Shown here: positions 34,491 through 43,506 of the stretch, in pieces | How the letters are laid out: each line of letters begins with the position of its first letter | Position numbering within the stretch: position 1 is the stretch's first letter | Assembly: GCF_040081985.1 (NCBI RefSeq) | Contig: NZ_JBEBMH010000002.1 | Coordinates: 558,001-622,000, forward strand | Length of the DNA: 64,000 nucleotides | From: Kumtagia yinganensis | GTDB lineage: Bacteria; Pseudomonadota; Alphaproteobacteria; Rhizobiales; Rhizobiaceae | Direction of reading: 5' to 3' | The notes under the pieces: generated by a model | Database searches by the model: none | What the model was told of the DNA's origin: nothing | Seen by the model: the letters and a program-made list of their open reading frames with translations, nothing else | Made by a program: the position numbers and the translations under genes

Positions 34491-36020
34491 TCACGCCGGC
34501 GTCATCAGCGCCGGCAGCAGCGCACCCGACTTGTGCGGCACCACTTTCACGCCCTTGGCATGCACGATCGGCTGCGCATATTGCAGTAGCGGCAGCACAT
34601 AGGCGTTTTCGGCGATGAGCTTGTCGACCGCCTTCCAGCCTTCGATGCGTTTCGCCTCGTCCTTCTCGGCCCACAGCGGGTTGATGGCGTCGATGACGTC
34701 CTTGCCGTCCCACACCGAATGCGGGCTCGGCCCGTACATGGCGAAGCCGGTCGAGGTGGTCGGGTCGCCGATCGAATTGCCCCAGTTGTAGAAGGCGGCG
34801 GGCGCCAACTGGTCGGCGGCGCGCAGTTCGTAGTGCTTTGCGATCTCGTAGACCTCGATATTGGCCTCGATGCCTACCTTACGCCACATGCCGACGATCG
34901 CCTGGATCATCTCGTAGTCCTTGGGCTTAAAACCCTTGGTGGTCTGGATGGTGAATTTCACCGGCTTGTCGGTGGAATAACCCGAGGCGGCGAGCAGTTC
35001 CTTGGCCTTTTCCGGATTGTACTCGACCTTGATCGACGGATCGAAGGCCGCGTATTCCGGCGTCTCCAGCGTGTCGATGGGCAGGCCGTAGCCGCGCAGC
35101 AGGCGGTCGACCAGGAGCTTCTTGTCCACCGACATGACGGCCGCCTTGCGCACGTTGGCGTCGTTCATCACGTCGATATCGTTGAAGAAGATCATGCCTA
35201 TGTCGGAGACGGTGTCGCTGGAGCCGGCCAGGCCGTCCTTGGCGATCAGCCGGTCATATTCCTCGTAGGGGATTTCGAGCGTGACCTGCGAGGAGCCGGA
35301 TTCGATCTCGGCAACGCGGCTCGCCGCGTCGGTGACGAACTTGATGGTGACGTTCTCGAAGGCCGGCTTGCCGCCCCAGTAGTTGGGGTTGGCCTTCAGC
35401 CGCAGGAAGGCGTTGCGCTCGAACTTGTCGACCATGTAGGGGCCGGTGCCGATGGGCTTGGCCTCGAACCCTTCCGCGCCGACCTTCTCGTAGTAGGCCT
35501 TCGGCAGCACGTAGCCGGTGAGGAACGACATCCACTTGAAATAGACCGGGTCGAACTGGACGACATCGCCGGTGATGGTGTTGCCGTCGATCTTGAAGTT
35601 GTTGACGTTCTTCCAGACGAACTGGATCGGGTTGCCGGTCTTCTCGTCGCCGGCCCGCTGCAGCGACCAGACGATGTCCTCGGCGGTGAACGGCGAACCG
35701 TCGTGCCAGGTCACACCCTCGCGCACCGTCATCATCACCTTGGTGCGGTCCTGGTTCCAGCCCCACTGGGTCAGCAGGCCGGGGCCGAAGGACAGGTCGG
35801 GCGCCTGCGGGATGAACTGGTCGAAGACCGACTGGTAGATGCCCTGGATGGTGGGGTTGACCGCGGAGGGGCCGGTGGTGGGGTCCCAGGAAGGCAGGTT
35901 TACGTTGTAGGCGATGGTGAGTTCGTTGGCCTGCGCCCGTGCGATGGACGGGACGCCGATCGCCGCCACGCCAAGCGCCGAGGCGCCGTAGCCAAGAAGT
36001 TCGCGTCTGTTCATTGTCAT
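34491..36020 (-). CDS. ABC transporter substrate-binding protein, peptide type
   Basis: A 509-residue periplasmic binding protein of the DppA/OppA family (SBP_bac_5). It starts MTMNRRELLGYGASALG, with twin arginines suggesting Tat export, and a likely cut at ARAQA. Family features: GLLTQWGWNQD, REGVTWHDGSPFTAEDI and NPNYWGGKPAF. GGGGA precedes the ATG. Ligand choice is unclear; family members take peptides, heme, opines or other amines. Its operon position with RidA and FAD oxidoreductase points to an amine- or indole-type ligand (inference). Confidence 0.92.
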   Translation of the reverse strand: MTMNRRELLGYGASALGVAAIGVPSIARAQANELTIAYNVNLPSWDPTTGPSAVNPTIQGIYQSVFDQFIPQAPDLSFGPGLLTQWGWNQDRTKVMMTVREGVTWHDGSPFTAEDIVWSLQRAGDEKTGNPIQFVWKNVNNFKIDGNTITGDVVQFDPVYFKWMSFLTGYVLPKAYYEKVGAEGFEAKPIGTGPYMVDKFERNAFLRLKANPNYWGGKPAFENVTIKFVTDAASRVAEIESGSSQVTLEIPYEEYDRLIAKDGLAGSSDTVSDIGMIFFNDIDVMNDANVRKAAVMSVDKKLLVDRLLRGYGLPIDTLETPEYAAFDPSIKVEYNPEKAKELLAASGYSTDKPVKFTIQTTKGFKPKDYEMIQAIVGMWRKVGIEANIEVYEIAKHYELRAADQLAPAAFYNWGNSIGDPTTSTGFAMYGPSPHSVWDGKDVIDAINPLWAEKDEAKRIEGWKAVDKLIAENAYVLPLLQYAQPIVHAKGVKVVPHKSGALLPALMTPA

Positions 36021-36058
36021 GATAGAGTTCCCCATATTGTTGATTATGCTCTGGAATT

Positions 36059-36469
36059 TCAGTCTAGAACCGCCGTTGCCTCGATCTCGATCAGGAAATC
36101 CGGCATTGCGAGTGCCTGCACCCCGATCCACGTGTTGGCGGCAGGCACAGTGTCGCCGTAGAAAGCTAATATCTCTTCGGTGACCGGGCCGAGCTTGTCC
36201 GGCGTGTGGCCGACGACATATGTTCTCAGCCGCACGATGTTGGCTGGCGTAGCGCCGACTTCGGCCAGAACCTGCCTCAGATTGGCAAGCGCCTGCCGCG
36301 CCTGGGCGGCCAGATCGCCGGGGCCGACGAGTTCACCAGCCGCATTCCACGCCACCTGGCCGGACATGTGCAGCGTGCGCCCGCCATTCTGCTCCACCGC
36401 ATGAGAAAACCCGTACGGTGTCGCCTTGTACATGGTTTCCGGATTGATCGGTTTGCGTTTCATCGGCAT
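36059..36469 (-). CDS. RidA-family protein
   Basis: A 136-residue member of the RidA (YjgF/YER057c/UK114) family, which hydrolyses reactive enamines and imines. The visible core is HMSGQVAWNAAGELVGPGD, with QALANLRQVLAEVGATPANI following. The arginine of the archetypal RidA active site aligns with RLRTYVVG. It overlaps the 3' end of the preceding FAD oxidoreductase gene by 10 bases, an overlap that exists only because of the apparent frameshift in that gene. Confidence 0.88.
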   Translation of the reverse strand: MPMKRKPINPETMYKATPYGFSHAVEQNGGRTLHMSGQVAWNAAGELVGPGDLAAQARQALANLRQVLAEVGATPANIVRLRTYVVGHTPDKLGPVTEEILAFYGDTVPAANTWIGVQALAMPDFLIEIEATAVLD

Positions 36470-38085
36470 CTCCAGTCATTCCTCGCCGGCCCGCTGAGGC
36501 GGCCTTCATATTCGTCCGTCGTCTCAACCGCCCGCAAGTTGCCGGGCGAGCAAAAAGCCCGATCCCGCGCCGGTGCCCAGGTCGCCGCACCGGTCAGGTG
36601 AAAATTCTCCACCGGCGTGTTCCATTTGGCAAAGCCGCGCGCCGGCCGGAACAGAAAATTCTGCGCGATATGGTGGCTGCCGCAGATCTGGTCGCCGCCG
36701 ACAAGGTTCGGGTTCTCGCGCTCGAGGTCGAGAGGCGAGAAGACCGCGCGGCCGAGGATTTTGGCGCGCAGCCCCGGCGCGTTGCGCTCGATGATGTCGA
36801 GCACGCGCTCTGCGTAACGATCCTTCACCGCATCCCAGGCCGCCGGCGCAATCTCGCCCGCCGCGTCGCCGAGAATTTCGGCCGGCAGAGCGCGCACCTG
36901 CACCCACAACACATGCTTTCCGGCCGGAGCGCGGGAGGGATCGACGGCCGTCGGCTGGCCGACCACCAAGACCGGTTCGTCAGGCAGCAGGCCGGCGATG
37001 GCCTGTTGATAGGTCTTCGCCATCTGGTCGAGCGACGGCGCGATGTGGACATAGGCGAAGCTTTTCAGCTCGGCGCTGGCATTCCAGTCCGGCAGTCCGT
37101 CGAGCGCCAGATGCAGCATCATCGTGCCCGGCGCATGGCGAAACTTTTTCATGGCCGTGTCGAAGCCGGCATCGCCTGAGCCGTTTTGCAGCAGCTTTTC
37201 CAGCGCGTTTGGCGCCACACCGGCGATCACCGCCTTGCGGGCCATATGCGTCTCGCCCGAAGCCAGACGAATTCCCGTCGCCTTGCCGCCGGATCGCGTC
37301 ACCTCGGCCACTTCGGCGCCAGCGAAGATTTTTCCGCCGGCGGACGTGATCATCTTCTCCAGCGCGCGGATCATCGTATCGGCGCCACCCTTGCCGATGA
37401 CCATTCCAAAGCTCTGGTTGGCCATGGATTCGAGATAGGGGAACACCGCGCCGCCCGAAATGTCCGGCGCGAAGTCGAGATGCATGCCCCAGGCGGCCAG
37501 TGTCGCCTTCACATGCGGCGACGTGAAATTCTCGTTCAGCCAGGCACGCGGCGACGACAGAAGCAGGCGGGCGGTGTCGAGCGCGCCGGAGACGCCTTTC
37601 TTGCGCCACAGATTCCAGCCGGTGCCGGCCAGAGCGCGAAAACCCATCGGCGAGCCCAGCAGCCGGAACAGGTGTTCCGCCTCGCCCGGAAACGCCGCCA
37701 CCAGCTCGCGCCAAGCATCGGCATCGGCGGGCGAGAAAGCCGCGATGCGCGCCGCCGTCTTTTCCAGGTCGGTGCTGACTCCGAACCATTTGCCGTCGGG
37801 GAAAACGCTGGCGAAACAATCGGCCACGGGCGCGAATTCGAGCCCATGCGATTTCAATTCATTTGCATACATCTGGTGAAAGGCCGAGCCGGCAAACAGG
37901 CTCAAATTCATCGCGCCAAAGTCGTGGCGATAACCGGGAAGCGTGTATTCCTCTGTCCTTACAGCACCACCGAGCGTCGAATTGTGTTCAAAAACGCCGA
38001 CTTTCCAGCCCTTGCGGGCCAGATGCGCGGCGCAGGCCAGACTGTTGTGGCCGGCCCCGACCAGTATGGCGTCGAACTCGCTCAC
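36460..38085 (-). CDS. phytoene desaturase-like FAD oxidoreductase, probable 3' frameshift
   Basis: A 541-residue flavoprotein of the amine oxidase/phytoene desaturase superfamily (PYROXD2-like). N-terminal dinucleotide fold DAILVGAGHNSLACAAHLAR and EHNSTLGGAVRTEE are intact. The C-terminus should end with a Gly-rich FAD-closing motif, as in the paralogue at 39280 (HPGAGLGGGSGFLLGSRL). Here, after HLTGAATW, the frame changes: the normal ending GTGAGSGFLLARQLAGG is in another frame that stops at 36524, while this frame continues for 38 unrelated residues. I start it at a GTG after GGTGGGGGC. The shift may inactivate it, or reflect an assembly error. Confidence 0.8.
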   Translation of the reverse strand: MSEFDAILVGAGHNSLACAAHLARKGWKVGVFEHNSTLGGAVRTEEYTLPGYRHDFGAMNLSLFAGSAFHQMYANELKSHGLEFAPVADCFASVFPDGKWFGVSTDLEKTAARIAAFSPADADAWRELVAAFPGEAEHLFRLLGSPMGFRALAGTGWNLWRKKGVSGALDTARLLLSSPRAWLNENFTSPHVKATLAAWGMHLDFAPDISGGAVFPYLESMANQSFGMVIGKGGADTMIRALEKMITSAGGKIFAGAEVAEVTRSGGKATGIRLASGETHMARKAVIAGVAPNALEKLLQNGSGDAGFDTAMKKFRHAPGTMMLHLALDGLPDWNASAELKSFAYVHIAPSLDQMAKTYQQAIAGLLPDEPVLVVGQPTAVDPSRAPAGKHVLWVQVRALPAEILGDAAGEIAPAAWDAVKDRYAERVLDIIERNAPGLRAKILGRAVFSPLDLERENPNLVGGDQICGSHHIAQNFLFRPARGFAKWNTPVENFHLTGAATWAPARDRAFCSPGNLRAVETTDEYEGRLSGPARNDWRCR

Positions 38086-38203
38086 GCCCCCACCCAATTT
38101 GCTTTAGGCTTAAAGATAATTGCAGATGCATATGTTTTCGTCTAGTAGCATATTAAGGGCCGACACGAGCCTTCGGACATTCCGGCTAAGAGGGAACTGA
38201 AAC

Positions 38204-38992
38204 ATGGACACGCAGAAACTTCTCGGCGAGCTCGCCGGCCAGCTGCTTTCGGGCGGCATCGAGGTGGTCGACCTGACGGGCGTTCTCGGACCCGACACGC
38301 CGCTGATCAAGCTGCCGCCGGACCTTGGCGTCGACACGCCCAAGGTCGAGATCCACAAGATTTCCGAATACGACAAGCAGGGTCCGTGGTGGGCCTGGAA
38401 CTGGCTGAAGCTCGGCGAGCATTCCGGCACGCATTTCGACGCGCCGATCCACTGGATTTCCGGCAAGGACTATGCCGACGGCGCCACCGACACCATTCCG
38501 GTCCAGAAATTCGTCGGCCCGGTCAACGTCATCGACTGCTCCAATGAGGCCGCCGCCGATGCGGACTTCCTGCTCACCGTCGACCACATCAAGGCGTGGG
38601 AGGCGAAACACGGCGCCATCAATCCCGGCGAATGGGTGGTGATGCGCACCGACTGGGACCGCCACGGCGGCTCCGAAGCGGAATTCCTCAACGCCAACGA
38701 GACCGGCCCGCATACACCCGGCCCGACCGCCGAGGCGATCATGTACCTGATCGAGAAGGACGTCGCCGGCTGGGGCTCGCAGACAATCGGCACCGACGCC
38801 GGCAAGGCCGGCGGCATGGAGCCGCCGTTTCCGGCCCACACGCTGATGCACAAGGCCAACAAATACGGCCTCGCCAGCCTGTGCAACCTCGACAAGCTGC
38901 CGCCGAAGGGCGCCGTGCTGATCGTCGCACCGTTGAAGATCGAACACGGCACCGGCAGCCCGATCCGCGCGCTGGCGCTGGTGGCGAGGTAG
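38204..38992 (+). CDS. cyclase-family hydrolase, isatin hydrolase-like
   Basis: A 262-residue metal-dependent hydrolase of the cyclase superfamily (PF04199). The metal motif HxGTHxDxPxH is present as HSGTHFDAPIH. The protein is longer than bacterial kynurenine formamidases (about 210 residues) and has the extra N-terminal segment and EYDKQGPWWAWNW and TDAGKAGGMEPPFPAH blocks that I remember from isatin hydrolase of marine alphaproteobacteria. I favour isatin to isatinate; kynurenine formamidase is the alternative, given the kyn genes further right. It is divergent from the FAD/RidA/ABC operon and leads the next one. Confidence 0.75.
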   Translation: MDTQKLLGELAGQLLSGGIEVVDLTGVLGPDTPLIKLPPDLGVDTPKVEIHKISEYDKQGPWWAWNWLKLGEHSGTHFDAPIHWISGKDYADGATDTIPVQKFVGPVNVIDCSNEAAADADFLLTVDHIKAWEAKHGAINPGEWVVMRTDWDRHGGSEAEFLNANETGPHTPGPTAEAIMYLIEKDVAGWGSQTIGTDAGKAGGMEPPFPAHTLMHKANKYGLASLCNLDKLPPKGAVLIVAPLKIEHGTGSPIRALALVAR

Positions 38993-39065
38993 TTTTCGGC
39001 GACCTCGGAGAAGGTCATGCAATTGTTCAAGGTAAGGACGACGGTCACCGTAAGGGCCAGCAGTC

Positions 39066-39245
39066 GCGCTCTACGTTGCCCCTCTCTGTCCTGCCGGACA
39101 TCTCCCCCACAAGGGGGGAGAGTGGCTGGCCACCTTGGTTTCGCCAATCGCCAACGTTGCAGGGGGAGCGGCTCGACAGCCGCAGCCACTCTCCCCCCTT
39201 GTGGGGGAGATGTCCGGCAGGACAGAGAGGGGCAACATAGAGCGC
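39066..39245. repeat. 180-bp palindromic element, CACAAGGGGGG variant
   Basis: Long inverted arms of about 60 bases share CTACGTTGCCCCTCTCTGTC on the left with its near complement on the right; an inner hairpin ATCTCCCCCACAAGGGGG lies in each arm, and the centre has GCCAACGTTGCAGG. Relative of the elements at 34286 and 51717. Confidence 0.92.
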
Positions 39246-39279
39246 TGTTCTCTCTTTTCTACCCAAGCTGGGATCACCC

Positions 39280-40848
39280 TTGACCGCCCCCGATCACATC
39301 ATCGTCGGCAGCGGGATCAACGCCCTGGTCTGCGCCGCCGTCCTTGGCGGCAAGGGCCGAAAAGTCCTTGTGCTGGAGCGCAATGACCGCATCGGCGGCT
39401 GCATCCGCACGGAGAAGATCACCGCGCCGGGTTTCGTCCACGACGTGATGGCGACGACCTTCGTGCTGTTCATCACCGGTCCGGCCTATGCGGTGCTTGG
39501 GGCCGACCTCGCGCGACACGGCCTGGAGTTCTGCCACACGGCCACACCGACCGGCGTGCTGCGGCCGGACGGCAGCCATGCGGTCATCCGCACCGACCGT
39601 GCCGCCAACATCGCAGCCCTCAACGCCGTCGAGCCGGGCGACGGCGACCGGCACGCAAGCGACGTCGGCGGGATCGAGCGCAATGCCGGCCTGCTGTTTT
39701 CGCTGCTCGGCGGTAATCTCTGGAGCTATCCGACCTTCAAGCTTCTGGCGGCCGAGGCATGGCGGCGCGGCCCGCGCGGGCTGGCGGCCTTTCTGGGCGA
39801 GGCGCTGGTGCCGGCACGCGGCTGGCTGGAGACCGGCTACGAATCCGATCTCACCCGCGCCCTCTGGGCGCCGTGGGTGCTGCATGCCGGCCTTGGCCCG
39901 GAAGATGCGTTTTCCGGCCAGATCGCCAAGGTCATCGCCTTTGCGCTGGAGGCGGCGGGCGCGTCGATCGTCAAGGGCGGCGGCAACAACCTGCTGTCGG
40001 CCTTCGAAATGCTGATCCGCGAGCGCGGCGGCGAAATCCGCACCGGCGCGGACGTTGCCTCGATCGTACAGGCCGGCGGCCGCGCCACCGGCGTGCGGCT
40101 TGCCTCCGGCCAGGAAATATCGGCATCGAAGGGCGTCATCTGCTCGGTCACGCCGACGCAGCTTTACGACCGGCTGCTCGGCGGCGCGAAACCCGCCGGC
40201 GAACCGGACGCGGTGAAGAATTATCGCTACGGCAAGGGCAATTTCCAGATCCACTACGCGCTCGACCGTCCGCCGGCCTGGAAGGGCGAAGGGCTGGGCC
40301 AGGTGGCGCTGCTGCACCTCACGCCCGGCCTCGACGGCGTGTCGAAGGCCTGCAACGAGGCGGCACGCGGAATGCTCCCTGAAACGCCGACCATCTGCGT
40401 CGGCCAGCCGCATGTGCTCGACCCCTCGCGCTGCCCTCAGGGCAAGGCGATCCTGTGGCTGCAGCTTCCCGAGGCGCCGTGCCGCATCAAGGGCGATGCC
40501 GCCGGAAAACTGGTCATCGCCGATGGCGGCTGGACGGAAAAACTGCGCGAGGCGTTCGCCGACCGCGCCGAGACGATCCTTGCCAGCCATATCGACGGCT
40601 TTAAGGAAACCGTGATCGCGCGAAAAAGCTATTCGCCGGCCGATCTCCAGGCGATGAACATCAATCTGGTCGGCGGCGACCCTTATGGCGGTTCGTCGAC
40701 CATCGACCAGGCATTCCTGTGGCGGCCGTTCAAAGGAACGCGCAATCACGAGACCGACGTGAAGGGCCTTTATCACATCGGCGCGTCCACCCATCCCGGC
40801 GCGGGGCTTGGCGGCGGGTCCGGCTTCCTTCTCGGGAGTAGGCTCTGA
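39280..40848 (+). CDS. phytoene desaturase-like FAD oxidoreductase
   Basis: A 522-residue intact paralogue of the 36460-38085 protein. N-terminal FAD fold IIVGSGINALVCAAVLGGKG and ERNDRIGGCIRTEK, and C-terminal HPGAGLGGGSGFLLGSRL. The start is TTG (MTAPDHII) with GGGA upstream. It overlaps the MarR gene by one base (TGATG). In a pathway from indoles to isatin, a flavoprotein could oxidise a dioxindole-like intermediate, but this is only inferred from position. Confidence 0.87.
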   Translation: MTAPDHIIVGSGINALVCAAVLGGKGRKVLVLERNDRIGGCIRTEKITAPGFVHDVMATTFVLFITGPAYAVLGADLARHGLEFCHTATPTGVLRPDGSHAVIRTDRAANIAALNAVEPGDGDRHASDVGGIERNAGLLFSLLGGNLWSYPTFKLLAAEAWRRGPRGLAAFLGEALVPARGWLETGYESDLTRALWAPWVLHAGLGPEDAFSGQIAKVIAFALEAAGASIVKGGGNNLLSAFEMLIRERGGEIRTGADVASIVQAGGRATGVRLASGQEISASKGVICSVTPTQLYDRLLGGAKPAGEPDAVKNYRYGKGNFQIHYALDRPPAWKGEGLGQVALLHLTPGLDGVSKACNEAARGMLPETPTICVGQPHVLDPSRCPQGKAILWLQLPEAPCRIKGDAAGKLVIADGGWTEKLREAFADRAETILASHIDGFKETVIARKSYSPADLQAMNINLVGGDPYGGSSTIDQAFLWRPFKGTRNHETDVKGLYHIGASTHPGAGLGGGSGFLLGSRL

Positions 40849-41330
40849 TGGATCAGAAGGTCGCGGAAAAACGCGCGCCCATCTCGACGCTCGGCCAGAT
40901 CGGGCTGCAGCAATTCGCGCCCTATCTGATGAACCGCATCATGGGCCGCTACAACGCCACGCTGCGCGAGGATTTCCGGCGCCAGCACCGCACCATCCCG
41001 CAGGTGCGAACGCTGGCTGTGCTTTCGGTGATGGACGGCGTCACGGTCGGCGACCTGTCGGTCTACACGGTCATCGAGCAGTCGACGCTGTCGCGGACGC
41101 TGGACGCACTGGAGGCGCATGGGCTGGTGCGCCGCGAGACCGGCGAGACCGACAGCCGCGTGCGAAAGGTGTTTCTCACCGACGACGGCCGTGCCGAATT
41201 CGGCCGCGCCTGGCCGGCCATGCATGCCGCTTTCGAAGCGATGTTCGAGGACATCGACGAGGCCGAATATTCGGCGCTCATCGTGACGCTGCAAAAGATG
41301 CTGAAGAACATTCGCAAGCACGAGATCTAG
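40848..41330 (+). CDS. MarR-family transcriptional regulator
   Basis: A 160-residue winged-helix regulator. The helix-turn-helix region is TVGDLSVYTVIEQSTLSRTL with the wing DSRVRKVFLTDDG. MarR proteins bind palindromic operators and are released by small aromatic ligands or CoA thioesters. It is sandwiched between the FAD oxidoreductase and the IOR-like genes, and so likely controls this indole/aromatic operon. A second MarR lies at 50407. Confidence 0.9.
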   Translation: MDQKVAEKRAPISTLGQIGLQQFAPYLMNRIMGRYNATLREDFRRQHRTIPQVRTLAVLSVMDGVTVGDLSVYTVIEQSTLSRTLDALEAHGLVRRETGETDSRVRKVFLTDDGRAEFGRAWPAMHAAFEAMFEDIDEAEYSALIVTLQKMLKNIRKHEI

Positions 41331-41352
41331 GACGTCCGTATGGAGACGCCAC

Positions 41353-43506
41353 ATGGCTGAACGGTCCTTCGCAGAGGAAGTCAAAAAACTCCGCCTCGGC
41401 GCCGGTGAGGAATTTTCCGGCGAAGGCATTTTGGCCATCACCAAGGCGCTGCTGCAATGTGGCGTGGGTTATGTCGGCGGCTACCAGGGCGCGCCGATCA
41501 GCCATCTGATGGACGTGCTCGCCGACGCGCAGGACATTCTGGGCGAACTCGGCGTGCATTTCGAGGCGAGTGCCTCGGAGGCTACCGCCACCGCCATGCT
41601 GGCCGCCTCGGTCCACTACCCGATCCGGGGGGCGGCGACCTTCAAGTCCACCGTCGGCACCAATGTCGCCTCGGATGCGCTGGCCAACCTCGCCTCCGGC
41701 GGCGTCACCGGCGGCGCGCTGATCATCTGCGGCGAGGACTATGGCGAGGGCTCCTCGATCATGCAGGAGCGCAGCCACGCCTTCGCCATGAAGAGCCAGG
41801 TCTGGCTGCTCGATCCACGGCCCAACCTGCCGTCGATCGTCAAGGCGGTCGAGGACGGCTTCGAACTCTCGGAAGCCTCCAACACGCCGGTGATGATGGA
41901 GGTGCGCATCCGCTGCTGCCATGTCCACGGCCAGTTCATCGCCAAGGAGAACAAGCGCCCGGCCATGACGGTGGCCGATGCGCTTTCGGCACCGCGCCGC
42001 GACACCGGCCGCATCGTGCTGCCGCCAGCCTCCTTCCTGCATGAGAAGGAGAAGGTGGAAAAGCGCTGGCCCGCGGCCGTCGACTTCATCCGCCGCAACA
42101 AGATCAACGAGTTCTTCGGCGCCGAATACGGCTCGGTCGGCATCGTCATGCAGGGCGGCATGTACAATGCCGTCATCCGCGCGCTGCAGCGCATCGGGCT
42201 CGCCGACAATTTCGGCGACACACAAATTCCGCTTTACGTGCTCAACGCCGTCTATCCGCTGGTCGACGACGAGTTTTTGTCGTTCTGCGAGGGCAAGGAT
42301 GCGGTGCTTGTCGTCGAGGAAGGGCAACCCAACTATATCGAGCAGGCTTTCGCCGCCATGCTGCACAAGGCAGGGCGCGACACAAAACTGGTCGGCAAGG
42401 AATATTTGCCGATGGCCGGCGAATATACCGGCAAGGTGATGCTCGACGGGCTCGGCGCCTTCCTGCGCGCCGAAGCGCCGGCGATGCTGCCCGCCGCGGT
42501 GCGCGCGCCCAACAAGGCCAGCACCGGCCACGAGGTCCCGGACCTGTCGCGCGTCGTGCCCGCAAGACCGCCCGGCTTCTGCACCGGCTGCCCCGAACGC
42601 CCGATCTTCGCGGCGACAAAACTGGTCGAGAAGGAACTCGGCAAACACCATATCGCCTCCGACATCGGATGCCATCTGTTCTCGATTATGCCGCCCTTCG
42701 AGCTTGGCGCCACGACGATGGGCTACGGCCTCGGCCCGGCTTCCGCCTCCGCCTTCAATTCGCCAGATGCAAGAAAACGCTCCATCTCCTTCGTCGGCGA
42801 CGGTGGTTTTTGGCACAACGGCCTGACCTCCTCGATCGGCAATGCTGTGTTCAACCGCAATGACGGCGTCATCGTCGTGGTCGACAATTTTTATTCCGCT
42901 GCGACCGGCGGCCAGGACATTCTGTCGTCACGCGCCAGCAACCGCTCGAAGTCGACGAAACATCCAATCACCGAAGCGGTGAAAGGCATGGGCGTGAAAT
43001 GGGTGCGCCACATCGACCGCACCTATGACGTGTCGAAGATGCGGGCGACGCTGAAGGAAGCGCTGACCACAGAGGAGAAGGGCCCGAAAGTCATCGTCGC
43101 CTCGTCCGAATGCATGCTGAACCGCCAGCGCCGCGAGCGCCCGCTGCTGGACAAGGCGGTTCATGCCGGCGAGACGGTGGTGAAACCGCGCTTCGGCGTC
43201 GATGAGGACATCTGCACCGGTGACCATGCCTGCATGAGGCTGTCCGGCTGCCCGTCGCTGTCGGTGAAATCGCTGGACGATCCGCTGCGCGACGATCCGG
43301 TCGCCCATATCGACCAGAGCTGCGTCGGCTGCGGCAATTGCGGCGAGGTGGCGGACGCGGCGGTGCTCTGCCCGTCCTTCTACCGCGCCGATACGGTCCA
43401 CAATCCGGGTGGGTGGGACCGTTTCCTCGACCGTATGCGCCGTAAGGCGATCGGCGTGCTGCAGCGTTTCCGCGAGTCCCGGCGGCTGACCTTCGCCGAT
43501 GCCTGA
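41353..43506 (+). CDS. indolepyruvate:ferredoxin oxidoreductase-like alpha subunit
   Basis: A 717-residue thiamine diphosphate enzyme subunit of the 2-oxoacid:acceptor oxidoreductase superfamily (IorA-like). N-terminal pyrimidine-binding domain (GYQGAPISHLMDVLAD), PP-binding core with GDGGFWHNGLTSSIGNAVFN, and C-terminal iron-sulfur segment with CTGDHACMRLSGCP and CVGCGNCGEV. These enzymes decarboxylate aromatic 2-oxoacids to acyl-CoA, reducing ferredoxin. Given its neighbours, isatinate (2-aminophenylglyoxylate) is a candidate substrate, indolepyruvate the default. The first cysteine pattern differs from a standard ferredoxin motif. It overlaps the next gene by 8 bases. Confidence 0.88.
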   Translation: MAERSFAEEVKKLRLGAGEEFSGEGILAITKALLQCGVGYVGGYQGAPISHLMDVLADAQDILGELGVHFEASASEATATAMLAASVHYPIRGAATFKSTVGTNVASDALANLASGGVTGGALIICGEDYGEGSSIMQERSHAFAMKSQVWLLDPRPNLPSIVKAVEDGFELSEASNTPVMMEVRIRCCHVHGQFIAKENKRPAMTVADALSAPRRDTGRIVLPPASFLHEKEKVEKRWPAAVDFIRRNKINEFFGAEYGSVGIVMQGGMYNAVIRALQRIGLADNFGDTQIPLYVLNAVYPLVDDEFLSFCEGKDAVLVVEEGQPNYIEQAFAAMLHKAGRDTKLVGKEYLPMAGEYTGKVMLDGLGAFLRAEAPAMLPAAVRAPNKASTGHEVPDLSRVVPARPPGFCTGCPERPIFAATKLVEKELGKHHIASDIGCHLFSIMPPFELGATTMGYGLGPASASAFNSPDARKRSISFVGDGGFWHNGLTSSIGNAVFNRNDGVIVVVDNFYSAATGGQDILSSRASNRSKSTKHPITEAVKGMGVKWVRHIDRTYDVSKMRATLKEALTTEEKGPKVIVASSECMLNRQRRERPLLDKAVHAGETVVKPRFGVDEDICTGDHACMRLSGCPSLSVKSLDDPLRDDPVAHIDQSCVGCGNCGEVADAAVLCPSFYRADTVHNPGGWDRFLDRMRRKAIGVLQRFRESRRLTFADA

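Noticed and set aside
38204..38992. Kynurenine formamidase (kynB) as the primary name
   Set aside because: Length and internal blocks fit isatin hydrolase better, and the gene is in a different operon from kynA and kynU.
41278..42816. 512-residue antisense frame to the IOR alpha subunit
   Set aside because: No motifs; the plus-strand frame has TPP and iron-sulfur motifs.
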